The notes beneath the pieces are model-generated. The model had not been told where the DNA came from. It was given only the letters and a program-made list of their open reading frames with translations, and did no database searches. 64,000 bases of DNA from Colius striatus. Taxonomy: Eukaryota; Chordata; Aves; Coliiformes; Coliidae. This document shows, piece by piece, positions 46,061 to 58,453 of this stretch. Within the stretch, counting starts at the first letter, position 1. Each line of letters starts with the position of its first letter. Location: the NCBI RefSeq assembly GCF_028858725.1, contig NC_084790.1, positions 33,583,031 to 33,647,030 of the forward strand. Reading direction: 5' to 3'. A program made the translations under genes and the position numbers.

Positions 46061-46318
46061 CTTTCTTCAAGGCGAACCCATAGGTCATTAAACTGTCTTT
46101 GCTTCTTTTGCTGCTTCTTCTTCTTTTTGTACTTCCTGTCTACCTTCTCCAGCATGGCAATGCTGTCAGGGAGCAGCAGTTGAGGCAGGAGCTCTTCCTC
46201 TTTCTCCTCCTCTTCCTTCTGTGGGTGTAATGGCAGTGGGAGCTCATGGGACACGACATAGCGGCTGTGTGCTGGTGATGACGATGAAAAAGTTAACAAA
46301 GCTTTGGGGGGTTTTCTG
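46061..46318 (-). CDS. TRABD2 (TIKI family) penultimate exon
   Basis: A 258-nt coding exon, phase 2 in and 2 out. It encodes the juxta-C-terminal region after the TraB catalytic domain: RKPPKALLTFSSSSPAHS, a proline/acidic stretch, LLPQLLLPDSIAMLEKV, a Lys/Gln run, then the conserved QFNDLWVRLEE box of TIKI proteins. The acceptor is a tandem NAGNAG (cttccagcag), so the exon may start at 46318 or 46315 in the same frame. The donor is aag|gtagct at 46060-46061. If not spliced there, the frame ends at once at TAG, so intron retention would give a protein without its C-terminal membrane anchor. TIKI proteins cleave the N-terminus of Wnt ligands at the cell surface. Confidence 0.85.
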
Positions 46319-49300
46319 CTGGAAGAAGGAGGGAATACAGATATTATTTGAAAGGGCTTTGAGGCAGAATCCTGATTTAGATAACAGTAAGGCATATATA
46401 AAACAGGTGTTTTTCCCGAACATATTGGCTTGATGCTTATTTCTCTGCCTTCTATTCCTGCCCTCTCTTCCTTAAGTCAATATTCTGATCAAAATAGTTC
46501 TCTTTAATGAAAAATACTTCAGAAAAGAGGTCATCTGGAACTCAGGAAAGAATGCAGTCTGGTTCAGGGTGGAATAACTCTTGGGAATAACCTTGTATAT
46601 CTATAAAGAAACAACAACAGGAATCTCCTTCAGAGTCAGAGGAGGTCAAAGCATACTCCTGTAGTCTTACGTACTGCAGAACACAGACCAGAATTATTCC
46701 TTTCACTAATTCTTGCCTGAGCCAACTAATTTGCTGGGCAGTGACAGGATGACTAAGGCACACTGGCTGAAGTAGCCAATTCTAGATCAACAAACTCACG
46801 TGTGGAGCAGGTAAGTAATGAGCTAGTCCACATCAACTGTGGTCATGGCTGCAGAAATGCACCTTGCAAATTATCACCTTTGAAGGAAATGGCTCAGTAT
46901 GCCATTCAGCAGTCCTTTGGGACATCTAGCCTGCAGCAACTGTAAGTGGAGTAGTCATAGCAGTGTGAAATTCACTGTTACCTCATTTTCTGAGCAATTG
47001 CAGCTCTCCCACAATGCCGAAGTGAGCTCTCTATACATTGATAGGAAGTAATGAGGGAGTAGGAGCCAGGCCTTCAGCTTGCTGGCTGCACAGAACCTAT
47101 ATTAGTCTGGCAGCATTATCTACAACTTCAAGTCAGCTCAAGCAAGTAAGATACTGCAGTGAGACTATCTGTATGCACAAGCTATCACAAGCAAATCCTG
47201 GGAGCCCTATGGACCACTCAGTCAAGCCCCTAGAAAAAAGCTCTAAGGGCTATGCTTACAAAACTTCATGCAAACGTGATTACTGAAGAAACAATCATCT
47301 CCACCCTTATTACTCAAGCTCTGTTTCATTACATGCAGAGCAAACAACAGCTCTTCATCTATTCTTGAAGACAGGCAGTCTGCATTCTCCCATCTACCCA
47401 TGGGTTAGCTAGCCCATGCTTCTCCTTGTTTGGAAAAAAGTGATTCTTCCTCTTCACTTATTTATGTGGATACACAGAGCAAAACACAAACATCTGACTG
47501 ATCTTTACAGCTACTTCCTAAAGAGAAGAGGTAGAGCAGTCTTCTGTAACAAGATAAAATTGGAAAATGGCTTGGGCTGTAATTCAGAAAGGTAATGGAA
47601 GACCTCTGGCCACTGTGCAGAAAACTGACTTCAGTCACTGAAACCTTCCCAGAACCATAATGTGTTTCCTTTCTGCCTCGCGATGGCATCAAAAGGAGGA
47701 AGTCCAGAAAGAGAAGTGTGGTTGCAGTTTTCAAGCTCACAGTGATGGGCACATCTCTTGGAGAATAAAGAGGGTTCATCCTGGAGAAGGAGAAATGAAG
47801 TTGTGAACTGGAACATGAGGGAGAAACTGGGATGAAAATGAAGAGAATTTGATCTTATTTCATGCAAGGAAAATCACAAATCATTGATTTGGTGAACTTG
47901 ATGTGACAGAGACTGCCATAGAATGGGTCTTCGGCTATCAACTTCTTTCAAAATCCTTGTGATTGTCATACTGCCATTTTAGCAGTTTCACCTTTCAGCT
48001 TTCCTCCACAACGTCTTCACATCATCCACTCCCACTCTGCCCTACAGAGTGAGCCTCCCCAGTTGTCTCTAGTGATCTGATACAATTTCTCTGTAGGTCC
48101 ACTGCTTATGGTTCCCTTTTCCCCAGTTTCTCTTCACCATGTCTGCTCCTTAATGGTGGAAGTCACAGAGTGGGCAATAGTCCTCCCCTGTAGATTAGAA
48201 AGCCTTGCTGCCTGCAAGCCTTCCCTGCCAAACTCATGGCCATACCATGCTGAAAGCTCAGCACTGCTACAGGCACGATGACCCCCATCCTGCATGATCA
48301 GAAGTTTATTCTGATACCTGCAGCCTCAGAACACTACTAACAACAGAGACTCATGTACACAACCTCCTTTGCTATACTTCCTGCAGATAATTCTTCCAGG
48401 GACAGACTGAGCAACACTGTGAAGGCACACAGATACAAAAGTGTGTCCTTCTCCAAGGCCAGTTCCCTCTCCCAGCACAGCAGCTAAGGGAGGAGTCCTT
48501 AATTACAGCTGTGATTGTGTGATGAATATTTTTCAATATATATGCATGCAAAAACCAGGAACAACAGTTAAAGCCCAAAATAAGACAGTAGGAGTTTGAC
48601 TGGACTTGTGGCACTATTTATAAACCACCTTTTGCACTGCTGCACCTTGCCAGTTTTCTCTTCTCCCTATTTTACCCTGTCAAATAATCAACATGTACTC
48701 ACTAGACTATCTAGGACAGTAGCGGGATATGGTCCCACATTTACATAGGTAGAACTGGGTTTATTGGCACAGACTGCCCTGGTATTTGTTCCCAGAACAA
48801 GTCCAGGATAGCAATCAACTTAAACTCTCCATCCAACCCCCAGGACTCTGACATACTCTTGACACAGCTCTTTCTCTTAGATCAAATGTTCCTCTTCTTC
48901 AGAACTCACATTTTTTTGAAACCTGTTTCCACGTGATGCAGAAATGTTAACACCTTTTTCTCAAAGAAAACACTAAAGTGCCACCTTGCTTAGCATCTTC
49001 ACTTATCTTTAAAATCAAGCCTTCAGGAAAGATATTCTGTCTAGTAGTCCTAATGAAAAGCTTGAGATGCAACCAGTGCCAAACTGAGGGCTTTCAAAAG
49101 CACAAGAGTTACTGGATGGACAATGAATCCCCATGATGTGGTCAGAGAACTGGATGCCCAGTCACCCTGAGTATCACTGATACCTATCTTCCTGATGGGT
49201 GAAGATCTTAGCCCTCCTTCACACAGCTGTCTGACCTTGACTTCCTTACAGCTACAGATTTGATTTCCTTACAGCTTCCTTTACAGAGCAGCACTGGATA

Positions 49301-50797
49301 TTGTTTTTCCTTGAGTACATATTAAGCTGTCTTTAAGCTTTAAGAAACTGCTATGGCTGTTTTTAGAAATACCAAAGATAAGAATTTTCTTGGAGAAGAA
49401 GAAACCAAACAACACAAAAGTGGCAATACAGGCAGGTTTTTGATTATCCCTGTAAACACTGACACACTGGAATGTCTAGCTTGACTTCAGTGTTATAAGA
49501 TCATTAAGCTTTGTGCTTAAGCACAGGGGGCTTCTCCATGTCAGACTACCTGCACATTGGTGGCAGGGTTACAGATTGCATTCATGTAATCATGTGGATG
49601 ACTCTCAGCTCAGTTTGCTTCAGTACATGTAGCATTAATGATGTGTGCCCATGTCAAGAATCACAGCAAAAATATGACCTGCCAGAGGCTGAATCTCATG
49701 GTCTGAAAAAAGCAGCAAAAGTAGTGCAAAGAGAAAGATTAAGCAACCAGAGTGTGAGAAAAACATGTTACTATTTTTGTATCACATCAGTGGACCCCCT
49801 GGCACAGACTCTGCATTGTGCCTCGTGCATAAAAGGTTATCATTCTACCTGAAAGCCCTGTATCAGAAATGTCAGAGAGGAGGAAGAAAGACATAAGTGG
49901 TGAGGGACAGAATGTCTAGCACAAAGAATAAAAGGAGAAGAGTACCACAATTGGGATAAAACTTTTTTTTCCACTGTGATCTTTTAGCAGTGACTATAAG
50001 GAGGAGTAGAGATATCTGAGAGACACAAGAGCACAAGTTTGGCAAGTGTCTGGAGAAGGTGGAGACAAGGATTGCAGACCCTATGCTGGTGGCAAAGACC
50101 TCTGGAAAGAGGTGAGTCAAGAGCGCAAGTAATTCTTGGTAGAGTGTGGAGGAGGAGGTTATTTGGCATCTTGTAGTTACTGAAACTACAGGGAAATATA
50201 AAGACACTCAGCAAGCAATAAAAGAGGCAGGAAGGATACATCCCAAAGGACAACTGTAAGATGAACCAGAACAGCAAGTACTTTGGCTTAAAACTGCTGA
50301 AGAGATCATGGGACATGACAGTGATTAGTCATGGGGACAGCTTGCGAAGAGGCTGGGTGGACTCTGGGCAGTCAGATTCCAGGCTGAGAGAGAGTAATCA
50401 GTAAGAATCAAAAATAGCAGTGTAAGAGAAGAGTGTTAAAAGGCAGGGCAGTCAAAAGGGAGGAAGGAGGAGCCTAGGAGCATATGTGGTATGAGACAGT
50501 GCCCACATCTGGTAGATCAAGCATGCATACTCTATAGCTGTTAGTGTAAGAGTTAAAAACTTACAGAAAGAGAATGTTTTAATTATTACAAAAAAACAAA
50601 TCAAACCAAACAAAAAAAAAAACAAGCAACCAAAACAAATGCCAAACATAAACCAAATAAAATCCTCTTTCCAAATTGGTCAGGGAAGAAAGAGCTCAGC
50701 TCACTGTTAGGTATAGTTCCAGCTGCACTACCTCTTCACGACTGTTTACAAACCTACCCTCTCAAGGGCTGCTCAGCTAAATAAAAGCATGCATTAC
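46319..50797 (-). other. TRABD2 intron
   Basis: About 4.5 kb intron between the 50.8 kb and 46.2 kb exons. The acceptor side is pyrimidine-rich (ccctccttcttccag on the minus strand). I saw no repeat or gene in it. Open frames such as 47462-47779 and 49511-49852 are not recognisable. Confidence 0.6.
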
Positions 50798-50888
50798 TTG
50801 TTGATGGCTTGTCCAGCTGGAGTGTGTTCCACCTCATACCCTTCTCTCCTCAAAACATCAATCAGTGTGTTGTTCCCCATGAAGTGAC
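50798..50888 (-). CDS. TRABD2 exon, end of TraB domain
   Basis: A 91-nt exon, phase 1 in and 2 out. It encodes [20 protein letters not shown] and then HTPAGQAIN. The His is the last residue of the second G-x-x-H type motif of the TraB/PrgY/GumN superfamily (GAGH), whose Gly-Ala-Gly lies at the end of the previous exon. This motif is thought to bind the catalytic metal in TIKI proteases. The acceptor is ttaacttcag and the donor aa|gtaatg. HFMGNN and EVEHTPAG fit TRABD2A slightly better than TRABD2B. Confidence 0.9.
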
Positions 50889-52492
50889 CTGAAGTTAAGA
50901 GAAAAATGTCATCAGAACTCAATAAGCACAAGAAACAAGAACAACAAAGTTCTTTGTCATCACAGGAGGCCTGCTACCCTCAGTGCAGGCAATGTGTTAT
51001 CACTCCCCACCAGCACGCATTAGAAACACGGGGTGTCTAATGAATGGTTGCTGAACTCAAATGTAGTTATCCTTGCTCAGAACAGTGATTTAGATGGGTA
51101 TGTAAGGAATACTCACTGTAGCACATGGATGAATTCCATTTCAATCAGTCAACTTGCTTGAGTGATTTCCTCAATTTGGGCCTTATATTCTTTTTAATTT
51201 GATGGAGTGGTAAGAATGTCTTTTATATCACAGTCACCTGTACAGGCCTTCACAGAGAGCCTTTCCTCATTGTTGCTGGTGCAATGTGTTACGTCTGCAT
51301 GAGAAACAACTGTGTGCTAATGCTGTGCAAAAGAGTATGGGCCAAATGAATAGATGTGTAAAACAGATGCATACAAATACAAACAGGCAAATGATATTAA
51401 ATAGTCCACAAGACATGATAAATCAGGAGCCACTGAGGGTAGGTATGTAAAAGGATTAGGAGATATCAGTGTTTGCTATCCAAAAGGTGGGCCATGCCTG
51501 CACCACGAGAGAGTTCATTAGGGGTCCAGAGGACCTACATACAGCTAGCTAGGTGCAGCTGTATCAGCCTGAGCTAGGTGCAAAATTAAAAAATATCCAG
51601 AAGGATCTGAGGTACAAGACTCCACCAAGAGCCTCTCCAGAGTCAGCATTTTTGACTTTTACCTGGGAACTGTAACAGAAAGAGCTTGGTGGTGTTTGAG
51701 AGACCCGATCACCAAAAGCAACTGTAAGAAACATGAGAAAGCTTCATCCTCCAAGGTTTAAGATCAAGTAGTGATGCTGTAAGGGAGATTTAGCCCAAAC
51801 TCACATGACAGGACACTTTCACCTGTTCTCTATTTTAGCTGAACACACTTGAATGCTTGCCAAAAGAAAAGCCCTGGGCCCTGTACCATTAGAGAGCCTG
51901 CTATTTTCTTCTGTACACAGCCCTGCATTATCCTCACACCGTTAGGTAAAGAGATGTCTCCAAGAGGTCATTTTACCCTGGCAAGGGATGGGTAGCCATG
52001 AATCTCTATTCTTCTGTGTTAAAATTCAAAGAGAAACTAAGAAGCTGTTGTGTGCACTAGCCATGCACTCTACTGGAGGGTAAATAAGACTCCAGTCTTT
52101 AATCTGCAGTGAAAGGAGATGGCATGCAGGGACCACAACAGGCAACATGCTAAAACACTACCACCATTTTGCTAATGTGCACTTGCAGATTAGTCTACAC
52201 ACTCAGACATGCATTAAGCACTCCTGCCCTTCCTTGGTAGCAATACACACTCTTGCAGAGCATAGGCTACTACTGTTGCCATGAAATCCTCGTCTCCTGC
52301 TTACAACTTTTACTGCCAGTGCATGTAGAGGTGTTTTTGTCTAGGTAAATTGTGCTACGACTATGTGTTTCACACAAATGAGAGCCATTGCAAAGGCTGA
52401 AAATCTTCCTGCATCTAGTAAAACGAGGAAGGAAATACTGCACAACAGAAGTTCTGTTTCTGCTCCTGAATTTTTATTTTTCATATGAAACA

Positions 52493-52580
52493 AGATCTAG
52501 GTGAACCTGCTTCTGCAGGGGGGTTGGACTAGATGATCTCTAAAGGTCCGTTCCAACCCCAACCATTCTGTGATTCTGTA
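52493..52580 (+). repeat. CR1 3' terminal fragment
   Basis: Fewer than 90 bp of CR1 end: caagatctaggtgaacctgc, ggggttggactagatgatct, ctaaaggtccgttccaaccc and an octamer tail attctgtgattctgtaag. It is plus orientation and extremely 5' truncated, with low divergence in the tail. Confidence 0.92.
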
Positions 52581-53132
52581 AGACTGAATAAGACTGTATT
52601 CCTCCTTGAATTTCAACAAAATCTGTGACTCCAAGCTGATATCCAAATTTCCCTGACCATCTCTCAGACTCATGCAAAAGGAAATCCCCAAGCCCACATA
52701 ACTCTTTATGTCTGCTGTGTTTTCCTTAGTAGAAGGATGGCATTTCCCATCTGCCCCAGAAACATGCCAAGGTCTCACCATCTACAAATTTATCACGACA
52801 ACAAATTGCTGGATGCATCTGTAAGGAAACCTGATCTGGACTGCTGACCTCCAAGAAGTAGTGGGAACAGCTACAGCACGTGACAACAACAGTGCAGCCA
52901 CAAAAGCTCAAATTACTCCAGCCACTGGTAACATTGTAAAGCTGGATGTTTCTCTCTGACTGGGCTGGGAGTGCCCAGATGGGCCTTTGGTAACAGAGAC
53001 TCTGTGGATTACTGAAACAAATATTTTCGAGAACATTTTAGAGGTACAGATCTTAAAATTATTTAGAAACTTCCTGGAAATACCCATGGCAATAGTCACC
53101 TGCTATCATTCTTACAGGAATTTTATAGATAA

Positions 53133-53578
53133 ATGGCAGCCAATTGCTGCCATTCAGCAAGATCTCCACTGGCTTGAGAGTTGGGCAGAGAGGAAACTCA
53201 TCAGGCTCAACAAGGGCAAGTGCAGATTCCTGCATTTTGAGAAGAACAACCTCAAGCACCAGTACAGGCTGGGGATTGATGTGCTGGAGAGCAGCTCTGT
53301 GGAGAGAGGCCTGAGAGGCCTGGTTGATAATAAGTGAACATGAGCCAGCAATGTGCCCTTGTGGCTGATGGCATTCTGGGATGCATCAAGAAGAGTGTGG
53401 CCAGCAGGTTGAGGGAGGTTCTACTCCCCCTCTACTCTGCCCTGGTGAGGCCTCATCTGGAGTCCTGTGTCCAGAGGGACACAGACTTCTAGAGAGGGTC
53501 CAGAACAGGGCTATCAAGATGGCCAGAGGACTGGAGCATATTTCTTATGAGGAAAGGCATAACATTAGGCTGCTTACT
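53133..53578 (+). repeat. CR1 RT C-terminal fragment
   Basis: Plus-orientation CR1 covering the end of ORF2: AAIQQDLHWLESWAERKLIR, KHQYRLGIDVLESSSVE, then after a stop and frame change [21 protein letters not shown] sequence and the HLE...YEER block. It lacks the 3' untranslated region and tail; similarity fades at about 53575. Confidence 0.9.
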
Positions 53579-54033
53579 TTGCTGTTGGAGAATAATAAAA
53601 GAGAAGCTTCATTAAATTGATCACTTAACTATGAGGCACAAAAAAGAACTCCATATTTCCTCGTGTGCTTCCCAAGGCAGGACTCTTTTCCTACCCTTTT
53701 ATCAGTCAAAGTATCCTCCTATAGCAGTCAGCGAGCCAATAACCAACAGAGAAGGCAGCTCAAAACTGCCAGTGCTCTCTCAAAGGCTGTAAGCACAAGC
53801 AAAGGAAAATTCCCAATGGCCTGGAGAGCAGGGACACCCATGGCCCAAGTCAGTGCGACAGGTATCTGCAGCTGAAAAGTTCATCATGTGGTGGCTTCTG
53901 ACAACGACCCAGAGAATGCAGAATACTATCTTAAATAATTTCATTGTATGGAGGTCAAATTGCAAAACAGACATATTACTTCTCCTACAATTCCAGGTCA
54001 CTTTAGTGTTCATGACGCAGAGGTGGACAAAAT

Positions 54034-54075
54034 GACATGACATGACGTGACACGACACGACACGACATGACATGA
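54034..54075. repeat. Pentanucleotide microsatellite (GACAY)n
   Basis: About eight tandem 5-bp units (gacat, gacgt, gacac variants) run from 54034 to 54075. Some units read gacgt or contain cga, so it carries a few CpG-like positions. Confidence 0.9.
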
Positions 54076-54532
54076 GGTACCTGACAAAGCTAAAATGAGT
54101 TCCCAGAAGACATAGCTCTTAGGACTCAGAAAGCACTCATGTGGTACCTCTACCCACAGTGTCTCCACAGGCAAGAATTCTTACAGGGGAATTTTATTGC
54201 TCCTACTCTACGGTCTGTTATTCCCTCAGAGGAACCAAAATCCATGAAATAAAAACAAACTTGTGGAAAGGGATGCTCCTCCCTATCCTCAGATCTCTAC
54301 TTAGTTTAACCTTTTTGCACAAGGATGAGAAATAGTTGATGCTCTGTGAGTGACAGGCAAAGTCCACTTTTCGCATATATCACGAAATGACCTCTTTTCT
54401 CCCATACAGTACTAAGTGAGAAGAGAAAGATAAGCCTAACCACATCTTACTGTCAGAACTTGGCAAGCCATGTTGGAAGCAGTCATACCATAGGAAGCAC
54501 AGAGAGAGCCCGCAGCTTTGCATAACCAAGTT

Positions 54533-54910
54533 ACAGAATCACAGAATCTTAAGGGTTGAAAGAGATCTAGAAAGATCATCCAGTCCAACCTCCTTGCCAG
54601 AGCAGGACCACCTAGGAACTCATCCAGGTGGGTTTTGAATGTCTCCAGAGAAGGAGACTCAACAACCCACCTCAGCAGCCTGTTCCAGTGCTCCATCATC
54701 CTCATAATGAAGGAACTCTTCCTTGTATTTCTTTGGAACCTCTTATGTTCCAACTTGTACCCATTGCACCTCGTCCTATCATTGGATATCACTGAGCTCC
54801 ATCCTCCTGACACCACCCTTTACATATTTGTAAAATTAATGAGGTCATCCCTCAGTCCCCTCTTCTCCAAGCTAAAGAGCCCCAGCTTCCTCAGCCTTTC
54901 ATCAATGCCT
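54533..54910 (-). repeat. CR1 LINE 3' fragment
   Basis: The plus strand starts agaatcacagaatcttaagg, the complement of a CR1 tail, and continues through the 3' untranslated region into the end of ORF2 (ends near cctcagcctttcatcaatgc). The element is on the minus strand. It is close to the 3' ends at 55.5 kb and 1.3 kb and belongs to the same kind of CR1 subfamily. Confidence 0.93.
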
Positions 54911-56316
54911 CTAAAACAACACACAAAAAAAATCCACCTCTATTTACTTCTCTAGCAGGCATTTTCACACTATCCCATGCTTTTTCAGGAACCAGAACTG
55001 ATAGTTCAGATATTGTCAATGCTAAACTAAAGAGTTCATTATATTTAGGACTGCTGACATGTTGGTGGTGTGTGTAATCCCAGCTGCAGCCCGGAATGGA
55101 AGCTGCTTCTTGACGATGCTGCCCCTTGGACATGCACTGCAATGAGCTGGTTAAATCTCCACATTCAATGAAGAAGCCAGTTTAGCAGCTGTAACTTTGA
55201 TTTTGATCACAGGCCTCTGTGCTAGCAATAGTCAAATGTGCCTTTTGAGCAGCTCAAACAAAGTTCCCCATGCTTTAGAAATGGCTTTAGAGGTTTTCCT
55301 TTCCTTTTGACACTTAATTGGGATTGATAGCCAACCAGTAGGAAAAAAGAAACTATATAGTTCAATAAGAATTGTCTCCCCTCACACTTCCTTTCTAAAT
55401 CTGCATTTTTGTTCTTCTGTTCATGGTTTTGTGGTGGTTTTTCTTAAATGGTGCAGTTACACTGTTAAATATGGATAGGAGAGTGAATGCTCACATTAAA
55501 AAAAATAATACAGATGTCCCTGACAAAAATAATTGTATCTCACAGAATCTTAAGGGTTGGAAGGGACCTCTAACTCCCCCTGCCAGAGCAGGCCACCTAG
55601 AGTAGGTCACATAGGAATTCGTTCAGGTGGGTTTTGAATGTCTCCAGAGAAGGAGACTCAACAACCCACCTCAGCAGCCTGTTCCAGTGCTCTGTCACCC
55701 TCACAGTGAAAAAATTTTTCCTTGTATTTCTTTTGAATCTCTTATATTCCAGTTTATACCCATTCCCCTCATCCTATCATTGGACATCACTGAGCACAGC
55801 CTGGCTCCATCCTCCTGACACCTGTCCTTTATATGTTTGTAAAAATTAGTGAGGTCACCCCTCAGTCTCCTCTTCTTCAAGCTAAAGGGCTCCAGCTCCC
55901 TCAACCTTTCATCTTAAGGGAGATGCTCCACTCCCTTCATCATCTTGGTAGTCCTGCGCTGAACTCTCTCCAGCAGCTCCCTGTCCTTCTTGAACTGAGG
56001 GGTCCAGAACTGGACACAATATTCCAGATGCAGTCTCACGAGGGCAGAGTAGAGAGGGAGGAGAACCTCTCTCAACCTACTAACCACAGCCTTTCTAATA
56101 CCCCAGGACACCATTGGCCTTGGCCACAAGGGTCATGATCATCCTGCTGTCCACCAAGACTCCCAGGTCCCTTTCCCCTACACTACTCTCTAACAGTTCA
56201 TTTCCCAACCTGTATTGGTACCTTGGGTTATTCTTTCCCAGATGCAAGACTCTACATTTGCCCTCGTTGAATTTCATTAAATTTCTCCCCCATCAACTCT
56301 CCAGCTTGTCCAGGTC

Positions 56317-57392
56317 TCATTGCACGGCAGCACAGCCTTCTGGTGTGTCAGCTACTCGCCCCAGTTTAGTGTCATCAGCAAACTTGCTAACAGTGCCCTC
56401 CGTTTCCTCATCAAGATCATTAATGAATATATTGAACAGCATTGGTCCTAGCACCAACCTCTGAGGGACTCCACTAGGTACAGGCCTCCAACTAGACCCT
56501 GCCCCATTGATCACCACACTCTGCCTTCTTCCCTTCAACCACTTAACAATCCAACTCACTGCCTGATCATCCAGCACACATCTTCTCAGTTTTGCTGTGA
56601 GGATGCTGTGGGAGACAGTGTCAAATGCTTTTTGAGATAAACCACATCCACTGCACTACCACCATCTATGCACCTGGTTACATCTTCAAAAAAGGCTATC
56701 AGGTTGGCCAAACATGGCTTCCCCTGGGTAAAGCCATGTTGACTGCTCCTAATGATTCTCTTGTCCTTTAAATGCCCGGAGATAGCACCCAGGGTTAAGT
56801 CATTCCATCACCTTTCCAGGGATGAAGGTTAGGCTGACCAGTCTGTAGTTACCTGGCTCCTCCTTCTTGCCCTTTTTGAAGACGGGATTGACTTTTGCTT
56901 TCCTCCAGTTCTCAGGCATCTCTCTTATTCTCCAGGACTTACTGAAGATGATGGAGATTGGTTTAGCAATGACTTCTGCCAGCTCCATTGGTGCATCCCA
57001 TCAGGGCCCATGGATTTACGTACATGCAGACTGCTAAACTGATCCTTAAGCCTGTCCTCATCAGCCAAAGAAAAATCCTCTTTTAACCTGACTTCCTCTG
57101 GAGTCTGAGGCTCCTGAGGACATTCTCCAGCAGTATAGACAGAGGCAAAGAAGGCATTCAGTAACTCTGCCTTCTCCGTGTCCTGTGTCACCAAAGCACC
57201 AGCCTCATTCAGCTGTGGGCCTACATTACCTCTAGTGTTAGTTTTATCTGCAATGTATTTGAAGAAGCCCTTCTTGTTGTCCTTGCCCTCCCTTGCAAGG
57301 TACAACTCCAACAAGGCTTTAGCTTTCCTAGTTGCCTCCCTACATCCTCTGACAACAGTCTTATGTTCATCCCAAGTGGCCATCCCATTCAT
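56317..57392 (-). pseudogene. CR1 reverse transcriptase (broken, catalytic box kept)
   Basis: Three shifted frames cover the linker (57392-56925: [29 protein letters not shown]), the fingers (56988-56800: [36 protein letters not shown]) and the palm (56577-56317: [33 protein letters not shown]). The catalytic FADD box is intact, unlike the copy at 24 kb. The region with the first catalytic Asp (56580-56800) is shifted and contains stops. Confidence 0.9.
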
Positions 57393-57479
57393 GATCTATA
57401 GACCGTCTTCTTCCACTTGAGTTTGCGCAATAGTTCCCTGTTTAACTATGCGGGTCTCCTGGCTCCCTTTCTTGATTTT

Positions 57480-57906
57480 TTACCTGCTGGGATGCTCTGA
57501 TCCTGAGTCTGGAAAAAGTGATCTTTGAACAGAGACAACCAGACTCTGCTTGTTTGGGAATATAAGACCCAGTACTGCTCCTCTCCTAGTTGGCACATCC
57601 ACCATTTGCATCAAGAAGTTATCATCAAGGTACTGAAGGAACCTCCTGGACTGTAAGTGGCTAGCTGTGCATGTCTTCCAGCAGGTGGCTGGGTAGTTGA
57701 AATCCCCCATGGGAACCAAGGCCTGTGATTTTGAAGCTGCTCCCAGCTTCCTCATCAACTTCCCCATCCTGATCAGGTGGCCTGTAATAAACACCTACTA
57801 CAATGTCACATATGCTAGCCTGACCCTTAATTCTAACACACAAACTCTCAACTTGCCCCTCATCCTCTCCTGGACAGAATTCAGAACATTTCAGATGCTC
57901 TTTCAC
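57480..57906 (-). pseudogene. CR1 endonuclease (partial)
   Basis: Two overlapping shifted frames: 57906-57661 (KCSEFCPGEDEGQVESLCVR, DIVVGVYYRPPDQDGEVDE) and 57794-57480 (VPMGDFNYPATCW, FLMQMVDVPTRRGAVLGLIF). The GDFN active-site segment is present, but the SDH box expected just after is lost by a deletion near 57520. Confidence 0.85.
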
Positions 57907-58453
57907 ATGAAGAGCAACTCCACCAACTTGCCCGCCTCCCTGTCTTTCCTAAAAAGGACACAGCCATCCATGACCACACTCCAATCATGTGAGCTGTCCT
58001 ACCATGTCTCTGCAATAGCCACCATATCATAATCCCTTGCCCATACACAGACTTCCAGCTCCTCCTGTTTATTCCCCATGGATTTGTATAGAAGCAATTC
58101 AAGAAGGAAGCCAATCGTGTAGCATTCACCCCCAGCACTGGCTTGCCACCAACTCTAGCTTGGCTCAACTCTAGCAGGCCTGGTTTTATTCCCTTCCCCC
58201 TTCAAAATTAATTTAAAGCCCTTTCTGTGAGCTCCACCACCTCATTCACAAGGATCCTTTTCCCCCTTTGAGACAGATGAACTCCACCTGTCACCAGATC
58301 TGGCATCATGAAAATTCCACCATGGTCAAAAAACCCAAAGTAGTGGTGGTGGCACCAGCCTCTGAGCCACCTGTTAATCAGTTGTGCTTTCCTTATTCAT
58401 TCAGTCTTCCTCCTTGCCATGAGAGGAATGGAGAACACTGCTTGTGCTCCTGA

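Noticed and set aside
46057..46395. The full open frame starting at 46395 as the exon
   Set aside because: Codons above 46318 lie upstream of a clear acceptor and do not resemble TIKI proteins; the TAG at its end overlaps a donor.
54031..54076. CRISPR-like array
   Set aside because: The units are 5 bp with no spacers; it is a microsatellite in a vertebrate genome.
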